In this document: in pieces, positions 17,021-26,758 of the stretch
How positions within the stretch are numbered: the stretch's first letter is position 1
Layout: the number at the start of each line of letters is the position of its first letter
NCBI GenBank assembly: GCA_004335835.1
Contig: RWJK01001406.1
Location: 1-27,900 of the forward strand
DNA from: Scenedesmus sp. ARA3
Lineage: Eukaryota > Chlorophyta > Chlorophyceae > Sphaeropleales > Scenedesmaceae
Direction of reading: 5' to 3'
DNA: 27,900 bases
The notes under the pieces: model-generated
Told to the model about the DNA's origin: nothing
Seen by the model: only the letters and a program-made list of their open reading frames with translations
Database searches by the model: none
Position numbers and translations under genes: made by a program

Positions 17021-20000
17021 ATGATTCTCTCTAAGGCCAGGACCAAGGCGGTTGTCAAGGACCAGACGGTAGGGAGCAGGACATCACACCGCAGCACAGT
17101 GGTTCCAAGCACCCTATTGTCGGCGAAGAGTATGAGAAGCACGCAAGCAGTGGCCTCTTTTGCATAAGTGGCTGCTTCCTGCAAGCGCAGGCCAAGCAAG
17201 AGAAGCGACCGCCAACATTAGATGAGCTGCTGGATGCCAGGGACTATGTTGGGGCAATAACGCTGCTCAACTTCAAGCGACAGGGCAACCGCAACGACAC
17301 AAAGCTGGTAGAATGGCTGGCTTATGCACACTACCACCATGGAGAGCATGATAAGGTGTGTGGGGCACTGCTTGGCCAACAGCAGCACGGCCGCAGTGCA
17401 CGAGCATCAGATACAGTGACGCAGCAGCAAGAGCAGCGACAGCACCAAATTATGTGCCAGCAGGAATAGCAGCTGCTGGAAGCTGGCAGGGCACCTGTCA
17501 TATCACCAGCAGGGGCGTGCTGGTCGCCCGGCATGGTCCTGGTTCATTTCAGCCATAGGCTGCACATACAGCACACCCGCACTGTGGAGCTGGTATGTGC
17601 AAGCGCTGCAGTTGCACCAGCAGCAGTCAGGTGGCTTGCAGGCACACAGCAATCGCCCTACTGATACATGCGGCCGCGCAGCTTGTGTTGCCGCTGCTCG
17701 TCTTCCTGCAAGCAAAGGTGCAGAGAGGTGCTGCAGCAGAACACACTGACACGCAGCAACAGCAACACGTATTACACAGGTCAAACTCACACAGCTTGGC
17801 CAACCATGGTTCAGCAGCTGCCTGTTGGCCTCGCTGTGCCCTGCAGGCACTTGCACTGTACCAGGAGCTGCTGCACCAGGATGACCCGGACCCGTTATAC
17901 CACACCTACAGCGCAGCCTGCTGCTATTACATGGGGCTCACACAGGAGGCAGCAGAAGCAGCGGCAAAGGTACTATTCTGGAAAACAGCAGAATCAGGGC
18001 GCGCTGCTCTATGACGTCGCAGGAGCTGGGGACTGAACAGTTGCAGTTTATGCAGCTGATGCAAAGCAGGCCAGCTGCACGTCAGATGCACCGGGCAGTT
18101 TTGCATGATTGATGCAGCTGGCAGTTTGTGACACACACACCGCTGCCGCTGACATGCATGTCATTGAATAGCAGTAGCATGACAGTCTGCTACCAACGCT
18201 GCCGTACAGCTGTGCTGTATGACCGCAATGCTGTCCCAGCAGCAGCAGCAACATCAGCAGCAGTCGCAGGGACAAGTGTCAGCATCTTTTATGGAAGATA
18301 TGTGAGTTGCAGATTTAGCCTGGGATACCCGGCTGTTTAAGAGCGCAGCAGACAACCACACCTAGCCACACCCCCTTATCCTGTCCTTGTCCTGCAGGGC
18401 CCGCGCTGCCCCCTGGCCACGCGCATCCAGTTCCACTGTGCACACAAGCGTGGCGATGAGGATGCACTCATGGCACTGCACAGCAGCCTGGGGGACTCCC
18501 TGGAGGACCAGCTGAGCTTGGCAGCACTGCACTTCAACAGAGGGCACCACCAGGTGAGGCGGCAGCAGTGCAGCTGGCTGCATTCAGCTGGCAGCAAATG
18601 CTCGCTTTAGTGTCAGCAGAGCGCATGGTTTGTAGATGACAATGCCGTTGCAGCGTCAGCACTATCGGCATGGCAATTCTGGGGCACACGGTAGGCAGCA
18701 CATGTTGCTGCTCACATGTCAAGTCACAGTACATAGCAATGCCTGCTGCTCAGCAATGTCGCTGCTGCCTGCTGCTCAGCAACATGCGGATACATATGCC
18801 AGCAGCGCTTGCCGTTCACAATCAGAGGGTCTCTATGGCTCACTTGCTGTCACACATGCACGTCTAAAGGCGTATCTGTGTGCCATACAGGACAGTGGCG
18901 TAATACAATGAACATTGGCATTCGTGCTCTTGCAGGAGGCCACGGACATCTACAAGGGCCTTCTGCTGGACCACCGCGAGCTGCTGGCGCTCAACATGTA
19001 CGTGGCGCTGTGCTACGCCAAGCTGGACTACTACGACGTGTCACAGGAGATTCTGCAGGTGCGCAGTGTAACTTGTTATGTAACATCATGTATCATGTTG
19101 TTGGGTTGCACATCACAGCAATACGCTGTAAAATGGCGGTGTGCTACGTCAAGCTGGACTACAACTTGCTGATTGTGTGTCTGTTGTGGTGCTGCCATCA
19201 AGACTGCACTTGTAACATTCACGATTGAAATCTTGCACATGCGCATGCAGGTGTACCTCAACTCCTTTCCTACCAGCCCGCTGGCTGCCAATCTCAAGGC
19301 CTGCAATGCCTTCAGGTGGGATGGCTGTTCTCAGCAGCTACTGCTACCCTAGCTGCGCCAGGCGTTGTGAAGTGCGCGTGTACACGGGATCACTGGTTGA
19401 TGAGCAACGGCAGCCGCACTAGGCACTGGCCTGCGTGTTGTGCGCAGGCGGTTGATTCGAGCAGTGCTCACCAGGATTTGTCATCCTGCGATTCACAGCA
19501 GAGCTACTGAGCAGCATTGCAGTGAACTCATCGGCACACGTACCAGGATTTCACTACTCAAAGCTGCTGCCACTGCCCTTGCTGCTCCTCCTGCTGCTGC
19601 AGGCTGTTGTATGGCAAGGCAGCTGAGAATGAGCTGCGGCCGCTGGCTGAGGCCACAGGCGGCAGCCACACGCAGCACGACCTGATCAGGCACAACCTGG
19701 TGGTGTTCAAGGGGGGCGAGGGCGCGCTGCAGGTGCGGCACACACCAGGATGGCAGCCGAGGGTCTGGCCAAATGTATGTGGCGGGATATGGCTGCTGAC
19801 TAGACAGCAGACAGGTTCCTGTTACTAAGAGGCACAAGCAAGGAGTAAAAGCGTGCCGGTGTATCCGACCACCTAAACAGCAGGTCTGTATGCATGTGCT
19901 GCCGCTGCTGCGCAGGTGCTGCCTGGCCTGAACGGCGTGCTGCCTGAGGCGTCGCTGAACCTGGTGATCCACCACCTGCGAAGAGGGGAGCTGGGGGAGG

Positions 20001-22883
20001 CGCATGCACTGGTCAAGGACCTGGAGCCCAGCACACCCCAGGAGTACATCCTCAAGGTGAACACTTCTATATCTAAGGACTGTACAAACTGGCTGGCATG
20101 TTCGTTTGCATGTACGCATGTAGCTGGCACTGGTCAAAGACCTGGAGCCCAGAACACCCCAGCAGTACATCCTCAAGGTGAGCATCTTAATCTGGAGGAG
20201 CTAAGTAATCCTGTTGCTGCAAGCAAGTGTGCTGCTGCTGCAGCTCCTAGAGGCATGTTGCTAGAAGTACATCAAGCCAGCGGCTTGCAGGGTCCACATC
20301 AAGTACGTCATGAGCTGCTGCTGCCGGCAAGATCAATGCTGCTGCTGCTGCTGCTGCTGCCACTGCTGCTGCCGCAGGCTGTGGTTGCTGTGAGCCTGGG
20401 CCAAGCCAGCGGCTCGCAGGAGCAGCTGGCAGCAGCGCAGCAGCACTTCCGCGTGGTGGGCTCCAGCGCCAGCGAGTGCGACACCATACCAGGCAGGCAG
20501 GCCATGGCCAGCTGCTTCTTCCTGATGAAGCTCTTCGAGGACGTGCTGGTGTTCCTGAACGTGAGTGGGACTGTGTGGATTTGGCTTTGGTGCTGCTGAT
20601 GCTGTGATGGCTAGCTGCTTCTTCCTGATGAAGCTCATTGAGGACGTGCTGGTGTTCCTGAACGTGGGTGTACATCAGGACGCTGTGTGCAGGCAGTGAA
20701 AGTGTGGTTCCGGCCTTGTTGCTGATGCTGTGGGATGGCCGGCTGCTTGAGGCTGTGCTGGAGTTCCCGAATGCAAGGCTGCTGGAGAATGCTGTATATG
20801 CAGGCAGTCAACTGTTCAGCGCTGGCTTTGCTTGTGCTGATGTTGTGTGGTGTCTAGCCTGCTGCAGCTGCAGCATCCTCCTGTGCTGGCTGGTGCTGGT
20901 GCGTCGTTGTTTTTGAGCATGAGTAGCGGCGGTGGTCGAAGTGCTCTTAACCTTGTTGTTGTGCCTTGGTAGCGTGTTGAAACAAATCACCAGAGGTCAG
21001 TGTTCCTCGCGCTGCTTGTCAATGTTCAGTTGTTACTCCAGTTTGAATTCCCCGGCTGCATCACACCAAAAACACTAACACTCTCACGGCTGTCACCTGG
21101 TGCTGCTCCCTACGGCTGTGGTCGATGCTGGTCAACGCCGGTCAACGCTGCAGTCCATCCGCAGCTACTTTGCCAGCGATGACGACTTCAACTGGAACTA
21201 CGGCCTGGCGCTGGCTGCCACTGGCAAGTACAGGGAGGCAGAGGAGGCGCTGGGCGCGGTGCAGAGCGACAAGTACAGGTGGGCAGCACCAGCTGGAACT
21301 TCAGGTCTTGAAGGCTTGATTGTGTTAGGGCCTGCAGGGTTTGGTATAGCAGGAGTGTGTGTGCAGAGCGACAAGTGCAGGTGGGAAGCACCTGCTCCAA
21401 GCACCTGCTTCAGATTGGAGGTCTGATTGTGCCGATACCTGTTTGGTGTGGCAGCTGCCCCTGCATAGGCCTGATGCTAGAACCGCTGTCTTACTCTGAA
21501 CAACAACGTGTGCGTGTATGTATGTGCTGGTGCACACACCGCAGGTCTGAGCCCACCTATGTGAGCTGGCTGGCACGCTGCCTCATCATGTCAGGCAAGG
21601 CAGCAGCAGCGTGGCAGCTGTACCAGACAGCACAGGACACAGGCAGCCCAGCAGCAGCTGGGGAAGAGGGCTATGCGCTGCTGCAGCTGATTGCAAACGA
21701 CTGCTACAAGATGGGCGCATTTTACTATGCAATAAAGGTGAGTTGGCGCTACTGTGAGCATGCATGCAAGTGTCTTCATGGGGCTGCATGTATGGCAGCC
21801 TCCTCGGCTGCTCTATGTGCCGCCCCTGACTGTGCTGCCTGCAGTGGTCTAGACAACAGATTTGTGACACATCAAGCAAGTCCAATCCTACTGCCACCCC
21901 GGTGACTCAACCCTACAATACACCGCTTTGCATGACATGTGCATGCTGCTGCTGTTGCTGCCGCTGCTGCTGCCACTGCTGCTGCTGCGCTGTGCCTGGC
22001 CAGGCGTTTGACGTGCTGGAGCAGCTGGACCCCCACCTGGCAGTCTTTGACGTGATAGCAACTGCACCTGCTGCTTCGCAGAGCTGTACCTGCCTGCTTA
22101 CACTGTTGCCCTGCAGGAATGTGACGTGCTGCTGCCGCTTGACGGGTGACTTGAGAATGCCTGCATGAATCATGGACTGACTACCTGACCGAATCAGTGC
22201 CTGACCTGCCTTCACCCTTGACCCCCGCCCTCTAGGCGTTTGACGTGCTGGAGCGGCTGGACCCCAACCCTGAGTTCTATGACGCCAAGCGCGGCGCAGC
22301 TGTGGGCGTGTTTCAGGCCATCATCGCGGGCAAGGAGCAGGTGAGCATGCGGCTTGACTTAACAGGTAGTTCAGCAAATGATCAAACCAGCACCGCATGT
22401 TGAACGGTGCTGGCAGGCGGTTGAACTGTTTGAGGCTCAACTCCGAATTTCGCTGCAGGCGAATCAGGGAGTGCAGCGCCTGATTTGTAGGCCTCTGGCA
22501 ATAAGGTTCGCTTGATTGCTGTGTATGGCCAGCCTTTAGGGTTTCACTCCCCCTGGTAACAAATATGTGCAGCGCCTAAACCAGCCGACCCATACAGCGG
22601 CCTGCACGCCCTCCATTCATGTGTCCGTATCAGGACCTATCACACACTCACTGCTGCTGCTGCCCTGCTGCCTGTCATTTCACTGCTGTCAATGCGTGAA
22701 CTGTTACTGTTACATTCGTTTCTTGCGCTTCATCAGCCGGAGCTGCTGCCTGAGGTAGTGGAGCTGCTGCAGAACAGCGCAGCAGCCAGCCATGGCGGCA
22801 GGCAGGGCAGCACCGCGCTGCAGATCGAGCAGATAACGCGCGTGATGCAGCAGTGGGGCCAGGTCAATGGCATAATGGTGTAG
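17021..22883 (+). CDS. IFT56: Intraflagellar transport protein 56 (TTC26/DYF13), 13 exons, 567 aa
   Basis: IFT56 is a TPR subunit of the IFT-B complex that moves cargo into cilia. Exons: 17021-17068, 17191-17355, 17847-17969, 18398-18553, 18936-19058, 19251-19315, 19603-19732, 19916-20056, 20378-20560, 21154-21278, 21545-21737, 22236-22340, 22737-22883. All junctions are GT/AG and in phase. The protein is collinear with animal TTC26 as I recall it: start [29 protein letters not shown] (about 28-46); [11 protein letters not shown] (about 147-157); [20 protein letters not shown] (about 182-201); [20 protein letters not shown] (about 253-272); [13 protein letters not shown] (about 305-317); [18 protein letters not shown] (about 347-364); [13 protein letters not shown] (about 465-477); [12 protein letters not shown] (about 485-496). 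Length matches the family (about 550 aa), so nothing appears to be missing. At least five exon ends have decayed copies in adjacent introns. It implies a ciliated stage in the life cycle. Confidence 0.96.
19003..19164 (+). repeat. Copy of part of IFT56 exon 5 in the following intron
   Basis: 19134-19164 repeats 19003-19033 at an offset of 131 bp (coding CYAKLDY in the parent, CYVKLDY in the copy). The copy has no splice sites of its own. Confidence 0.85.
20006..20183 (+). repeat. Copy of the 3' end of IFT56 exon 8 with donor
   Basis: 20127-20183 repeats 20006-20062 at an offset of 121 bp. It covers the end of the exon (…LVKDLEP.TPQ.YILK) and a good donor AAG/GTGAGC. The copied donor matches the consensus better than the parent (GTGAAC). 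Confidence 0.92.
20274..20302 (+). repeat. Partial copy of internal IFT56 exon 9 sequence upstream of that exon
   Basis: AAGCCAGCGGCTTGCAGG near 20274-20291 matches AAGCCAGCGGCTCGCAGG near 20403-20420, offset about 129 bp. It is a short, decayed copy in the intron before exon 9. Confidence 0.7.
20338..20377 (+). repeat. CTG tract ending in the IFT56 exon 9 acceptor
   Basis: About eight CTG units, a CCACTG interruption and GCTGCTGCCGCAG form the acceptor region of exon 9 (exon starts at 20378). Confidence 0.8.
20504..20777 (+). repeat. Copies of the 3' end of IFT56 exon 9 with donor
   Basis: 20607-20669 repeats 20504-20566 at an offset of 103 bp, including AGCTGCTTCTTCCTGATGAA and the exon end CTGAAC followed by GTGGGT, a usable donor. 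A third, much decayed copy (GATGGCCGGCTGCTTGAGG…GAGTTCCCGAATGC) lies near 20730-20777. Confidence 0.9.
21255..21470 (+). repeat. Copy of the 3' end of IFT56 exon 10 with donor
   Basis: 21363-21392 repeats 21261-21290 at an offset of 102 bp: GCAGAGCGACAAGT(A/G)CAGG followed by TGGG(C/A)AGCACC. Exon end and donor are both kept. More diverged similarity of the following intron sequence (GATTGTG…TTTGGT) suggests that the unit was about 100 bp. Confidence 0.85.
22004..22270 (+). repeat. Two copies of the acceptor and start of IFT56 exon 12
   Basis: The exon 12 start GCGTTTGACGTGCTGGAGC with an AG acceptor occurs at 22236 (true exon, CCCTCTAG acceptor) and at 22004 (TGGCCAG acceptor). A decayed copy sits at 22117 after CCTGCAG. 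Spacings are 113 and 119 bp. Only the last continues as the conserved protein; the copy at 22004 loses similarity after about 50 nt. Confidence 0.9.
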
Positions 22884-22970
22884 CTGCATGCATGGCTCAA
22901 CGTAACATACCTTTTGATTCAGCCTATTGGCTCAGCCGGGTACTGTCTGCAGATGGCGGCAGAATTCACG

Positions 22971-22975
22971 TGTAA
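22971..22975 (+). terminator. IFT56: TGTAA polyadenylation signal of IFT56
   Basis: TGTAA lies 88 nt after the stop codon at 22881-22883. It is the first one downstream and at a plausible distance. Confidence 0.65.
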
Positions 22976-23277
22976 TCACGTCCCTCTGTTGATTTAAGTG
23001 GCGCAGCACACAGACTAGTCTTTGTAGAAAGTACTTTTCAAGCAACCGCAAGTATGCAGCCGCCGCATGCAGCATATAATGCTAGCCTGGCACTGGGCAG
23101 CCGCATTCAAGTCTGCAGGGACTCCGTCAAAGAAGCTTCCTCATCAGCTGTCACAGTCAGGCTGGCAATCAAAGCAGCATGCTTTCAATGCCTGGGGAAT
23201 TTACAAGCTCTGAGTTCACAGGTCGACCTCTGACGTCACACCTCATAGTCTACCAGAGAATGTACCAGACACATGAG

Positions 23278-23282
23278 TTACA
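23278..23282 (-). terminator. Candidate TGTAA polyadenylation signal of the serine hydrolase gene
   Basis: TTACA on plus, about 505 nt downstream of the stop at 23788-23786. Another lies at 23201-23205, and one overlaps the stop codon itself (CTGTAA). Which is used is not known. Confidence 0.4.
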
Positions 23283-23785
23283 CTGCGTTGCACTGCATGT
23301 CATTGCCATCAGTCGTAGTGTCATCACTGATGGTTGGCAACACCGGCATATAGCTGGAAACAGGATGTCCCAGCCAACTTGTTTGGGGTTGGCTCATCAG
23401 ACGTGGCCAAAACCTAGAGGCTCACGCGCAAAACCCCACGCCAAGCAAGACAAATAGACTAGTCACACGGATAGAGAGAGGCATCAAGTCTGCTTCTCAC
23501 AACTGTAATGTACACCCCCAACACACATGCACTGTCTTACTGTCTGACAACACCTGCACACAAACTCCATCAGCAAACCGCCAAAAACATGGCATCATGC
23601 CTGTGCTGAATGCGAACAACCTGCCGGGCTAGCATCCCAAAACGAGGCATTGAATGTTTGAAGCTGCAAATCTTGAAAGCACCTGCATGTGACGTTTGCA
23701 TGCAACAGGTTCACACTGTGGCAATGCTGCAGCATACATCAACCAGTCCCTCACAATCACTGCTTTGCGCCTTCACTGCAAAGAA

Positions 23786-26719
23786 TTACAGCTTAGCTTG
23801 GTAGCCTCCCGGGATCTTGCCCGACAGCTTGACGCGCTGCACGTACTGCTGCCGCCGCTGCTGCTCTTGCTGCTGCTCGAGCTGCTGCAGTTCCTTCTCC
23901 CTCGCTGCCGCTGCCTGCTGCTGCTGTTGCTGCTTGCCGTTGATCTGCTGCTTCACCTGCACAGCCCAAGTAGCGCGACAACAAGCAGGCGGCAGTGTTC
24001 AACATTGTGTGGTGACAAACAATGTGCTCCCTTACAACGCCAGTCAGCGATCTATTGCCTGGCCAATGCAGCGAGCGTGCCCCTGCAGTTTCTTGGCTCC
24101 TCACCTTCTCTACGTAAACTGACCCCTTCTCCGCGCAAAATGAGACCAACACACTATTGCTGCTGCTGCTCGGCCACAGTGCTCCTCTGCTGAACACTGA
24201 CCTGTTACCTTAAAGTATCAAACTGTGACCAACACATTAAAACAAGAACCACTGTTACATCACAGGCTGTCACTATGACAACCAATTCCCTGCTCAGCTT
24301 CTGTTTGGTTTGAAGATTGGCTGCGGCGGCTCCAAAGGGTCCAGCTTGCTGCGGCCACCTGCCGCTGCCGCATGCTGCTGCTGCTGCTGCAGTGGCGCCG
24401 GCTACTCTGTCTACCACTGCTCACCTTCAACCTGTAGATCAGCTTGCTGCTTGATTCTGGTAAAAGATGCACATCTGACATATCACAACAGTAAAGATAT
24501 ACACAACACATCAACACAATGAACATGGCCTACCTGCTCAGCTTCTGTCTCCCAAATTGGTTGTGGCGGGTCCAATGGGTCCAGCTTGCTGCTGCCGCCT
24601 GCTGCTGCTGGCTGCTGCTGCTGCTGCTAGTATAAATATAAAAGTGAAGACATACAGAACACATCAACAAACTGAACATGACACACCTGCTCAGCTTCTG
24701 TCTCCCAGATTGGCTGCGGCGGGTCCAGAGGATCCAGCTTGCTGCTGCCACCTGCTGCTGCCGTCAGCTGCTGCTGCTGCCGCTCCTGCACGTGCGCTTG
24801 CTGCGGCGGCAGGTCCCGCATGGCTATCAGGAATGCCCGCAGCACTGACAGGTGCTCCCGCAGCAGCGGTGGCACGATGTGGCCCCTACGGCACCATGGC
24901 GGGGAAGTCAAACCTCAGCAGCATTGCACTTCAAGTTCTTTGCTTCCCTATTCTTTCCTTTCCTATTCTAACCAGCAGCAATGAATGAGCTATATTGGCA
25001 GCTCAAGCGGGGAACAGCAGCGCGATTATGCAAGCAGGTGACAGTTGAATGCCCAAAGCTGCAGCCACCCACCTGCTGTGCATGATGACTATGGGCGCCT
25101 CAAAGTTGCGGACCAGTGCGATGGCATGCTCCTTGACACTGCAGCAGCAGCAGGCGCAGCAGCAGCAGATCATCAGCATCACAACAACAGCCCTGCGGTA
25201 AGTGCGCCTACGCATGCCAGCAGAGGCAAGCATGGCTGGGATTTGAACAACTTGCCACGACTAACCAAGCTGTGCCAAAGAGCATATCGGCGACGCTGGC
25301 AATCAACACACTCTTAGCAGTGCAACAGGTCGACAGCACTCACTAGTCCTTGTGTCCAATGATGTGGCAGGAGGGCACGGCCACTCGCTCCTTGAACGCT
25401 GGCAGGTATCGTGGGTGCGTGGTGAGCACGGAGCCGAAGAACAGCGCAAACTTGAAGGGAGGCACATCCTGCAGTGCCAGGCCTGCCCGCTGCAGTGCCA
25501 CCATGATGGAGGCCATGGCGCCCCCCTGCAATTGGCCGTAAAACAAAAGCAGCAGCAGGTGTTGAAAGTGTCAACATGGCAAACAGTTTGCCAGGGCCAG
25601 GCCTGCCCTCTGCAGTGCCACCATGATGGAGGCCATGGCGCCTCCCTGCAGTTGGCCAAGACACAAAAGCAGCAGCAGGTATTGGAGGTTCTAAGATGGC
25701 AAACAGTTTTGCAGCGCCAGGCCTGCCCTCTGCAGTGCCACCATGATGGAGGCCATGGCACCACCCTGCAATTGGCCAAGACACGAAAGCAGCAGCGAGG
25801 GTTGGAGGTTTCAACACGGCAAACCGTTTTGCAGGGCCAGGCCTGCAGTGCCACCATGATATCATATCAATAGATGCCATGGCGCCTCCCTGCAGTTGGC
25901 CGTGCAATGCACCGCAGCAGCTGTTATATGAGGAGCCGCAAGGCACTTGCATGACAACCATCGCTGCTGCTGCTGCTGCGCAGCCGGCGCAGCTGCTTGC
26001 CCTGATTTAGTTCAAGCTGTTACCTTTCCACCACAACAGTAACCACGTAAGCACCTGGTCGCAGAAACACAGCGTGAAGATAAATCGCACAAGATATGTT
26101 GTACACTATGTGTAGCCCCACCTGGCTGAACCCGCAGATGCCATCAAAGGGCCCCAGCTCGCAGACCATCGCAGACCACAACACCCCCGTTGCTGCTGCT
26201 GCTGCTGCAGCACCCAGTGTTAAAGGTTCAAGCTGCCGAATCATCAACAGACACTTGCGCCGCACTGCCCTGGCGGAAGCCGCAGATGCCGAAAAAGGGC
26301 ACCAGCTGCTGCACCTTGCAACCCTGAGGCCACAGCGCCGTCATGTGATTGGCGAACAATGCAAGGTTTTGTCACGTCAGACGACAACTGCACTGACCTG
26401 GCTGAAGCCGCAGATGCCGTCAAAGGGCCCCAGCTCCCTGATCTTGGCCATGATGAATGCCTCGCTCTCCAGGATGTGGTGGTACGTGAACACCAGCTCC
26501 TGGCCATCCTGCAGCACACAGTTGCAAGCAGCAGTGAAGAGCACGATTATGAATGGTGACATGGTACGACAGGTTCACGCCTGTGGTGGTACGTGAACAC
26601 CAGCTCCTGGCCGTCCTGCAGGACGCACAAGTGACGCAGTGTAGCACTTGTGATTCCACAGAAGCTGGAACATGGACACCTTTGGCTGTGCGAGTTCTGG
26701 CACTGCAATATTCCAGCAG

Positions 26720-26758
<39 letters not shown>

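Larger units (their letters stand above)
22884..23785. other. Convergent 3' regions of IFT56 and the serine hydrolase; no gene
   Basis: The two genes end toward each other here. Candidate polyadenylation signals for both strands lie within it. Short ORFs show no protein character. Confidence 0.6.

Noticed and set aside
19134..19170. Alternative IFT56 exon coding CYVKLDYN
   Set aside because: It has no acceptor or donor and is shorter than any exon; it is a partial copy of exon 5.
22004..22110. Alternative or paralogous copy of IFT56 exon 12
   Set aside because: Similarity to the conserved protein is lost after about 15 codons and there is no matching donor; 22236-22340 continues the conserved sequence.
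25480..25915. CRISPR-like regular spacing
   Set aside because: Whole 120-bp units are repeated, with no unique spacers, in a eukaryotic intron; it is a tandem duplication.
25303..25961. Two long overlapping minus ORFs (184 and 215 codons) with internal repeats
   Set aside because: They exist because the 120-bp tandem unit is a multiple of 3. They are not in the frame of the conserved hydrolase exon.
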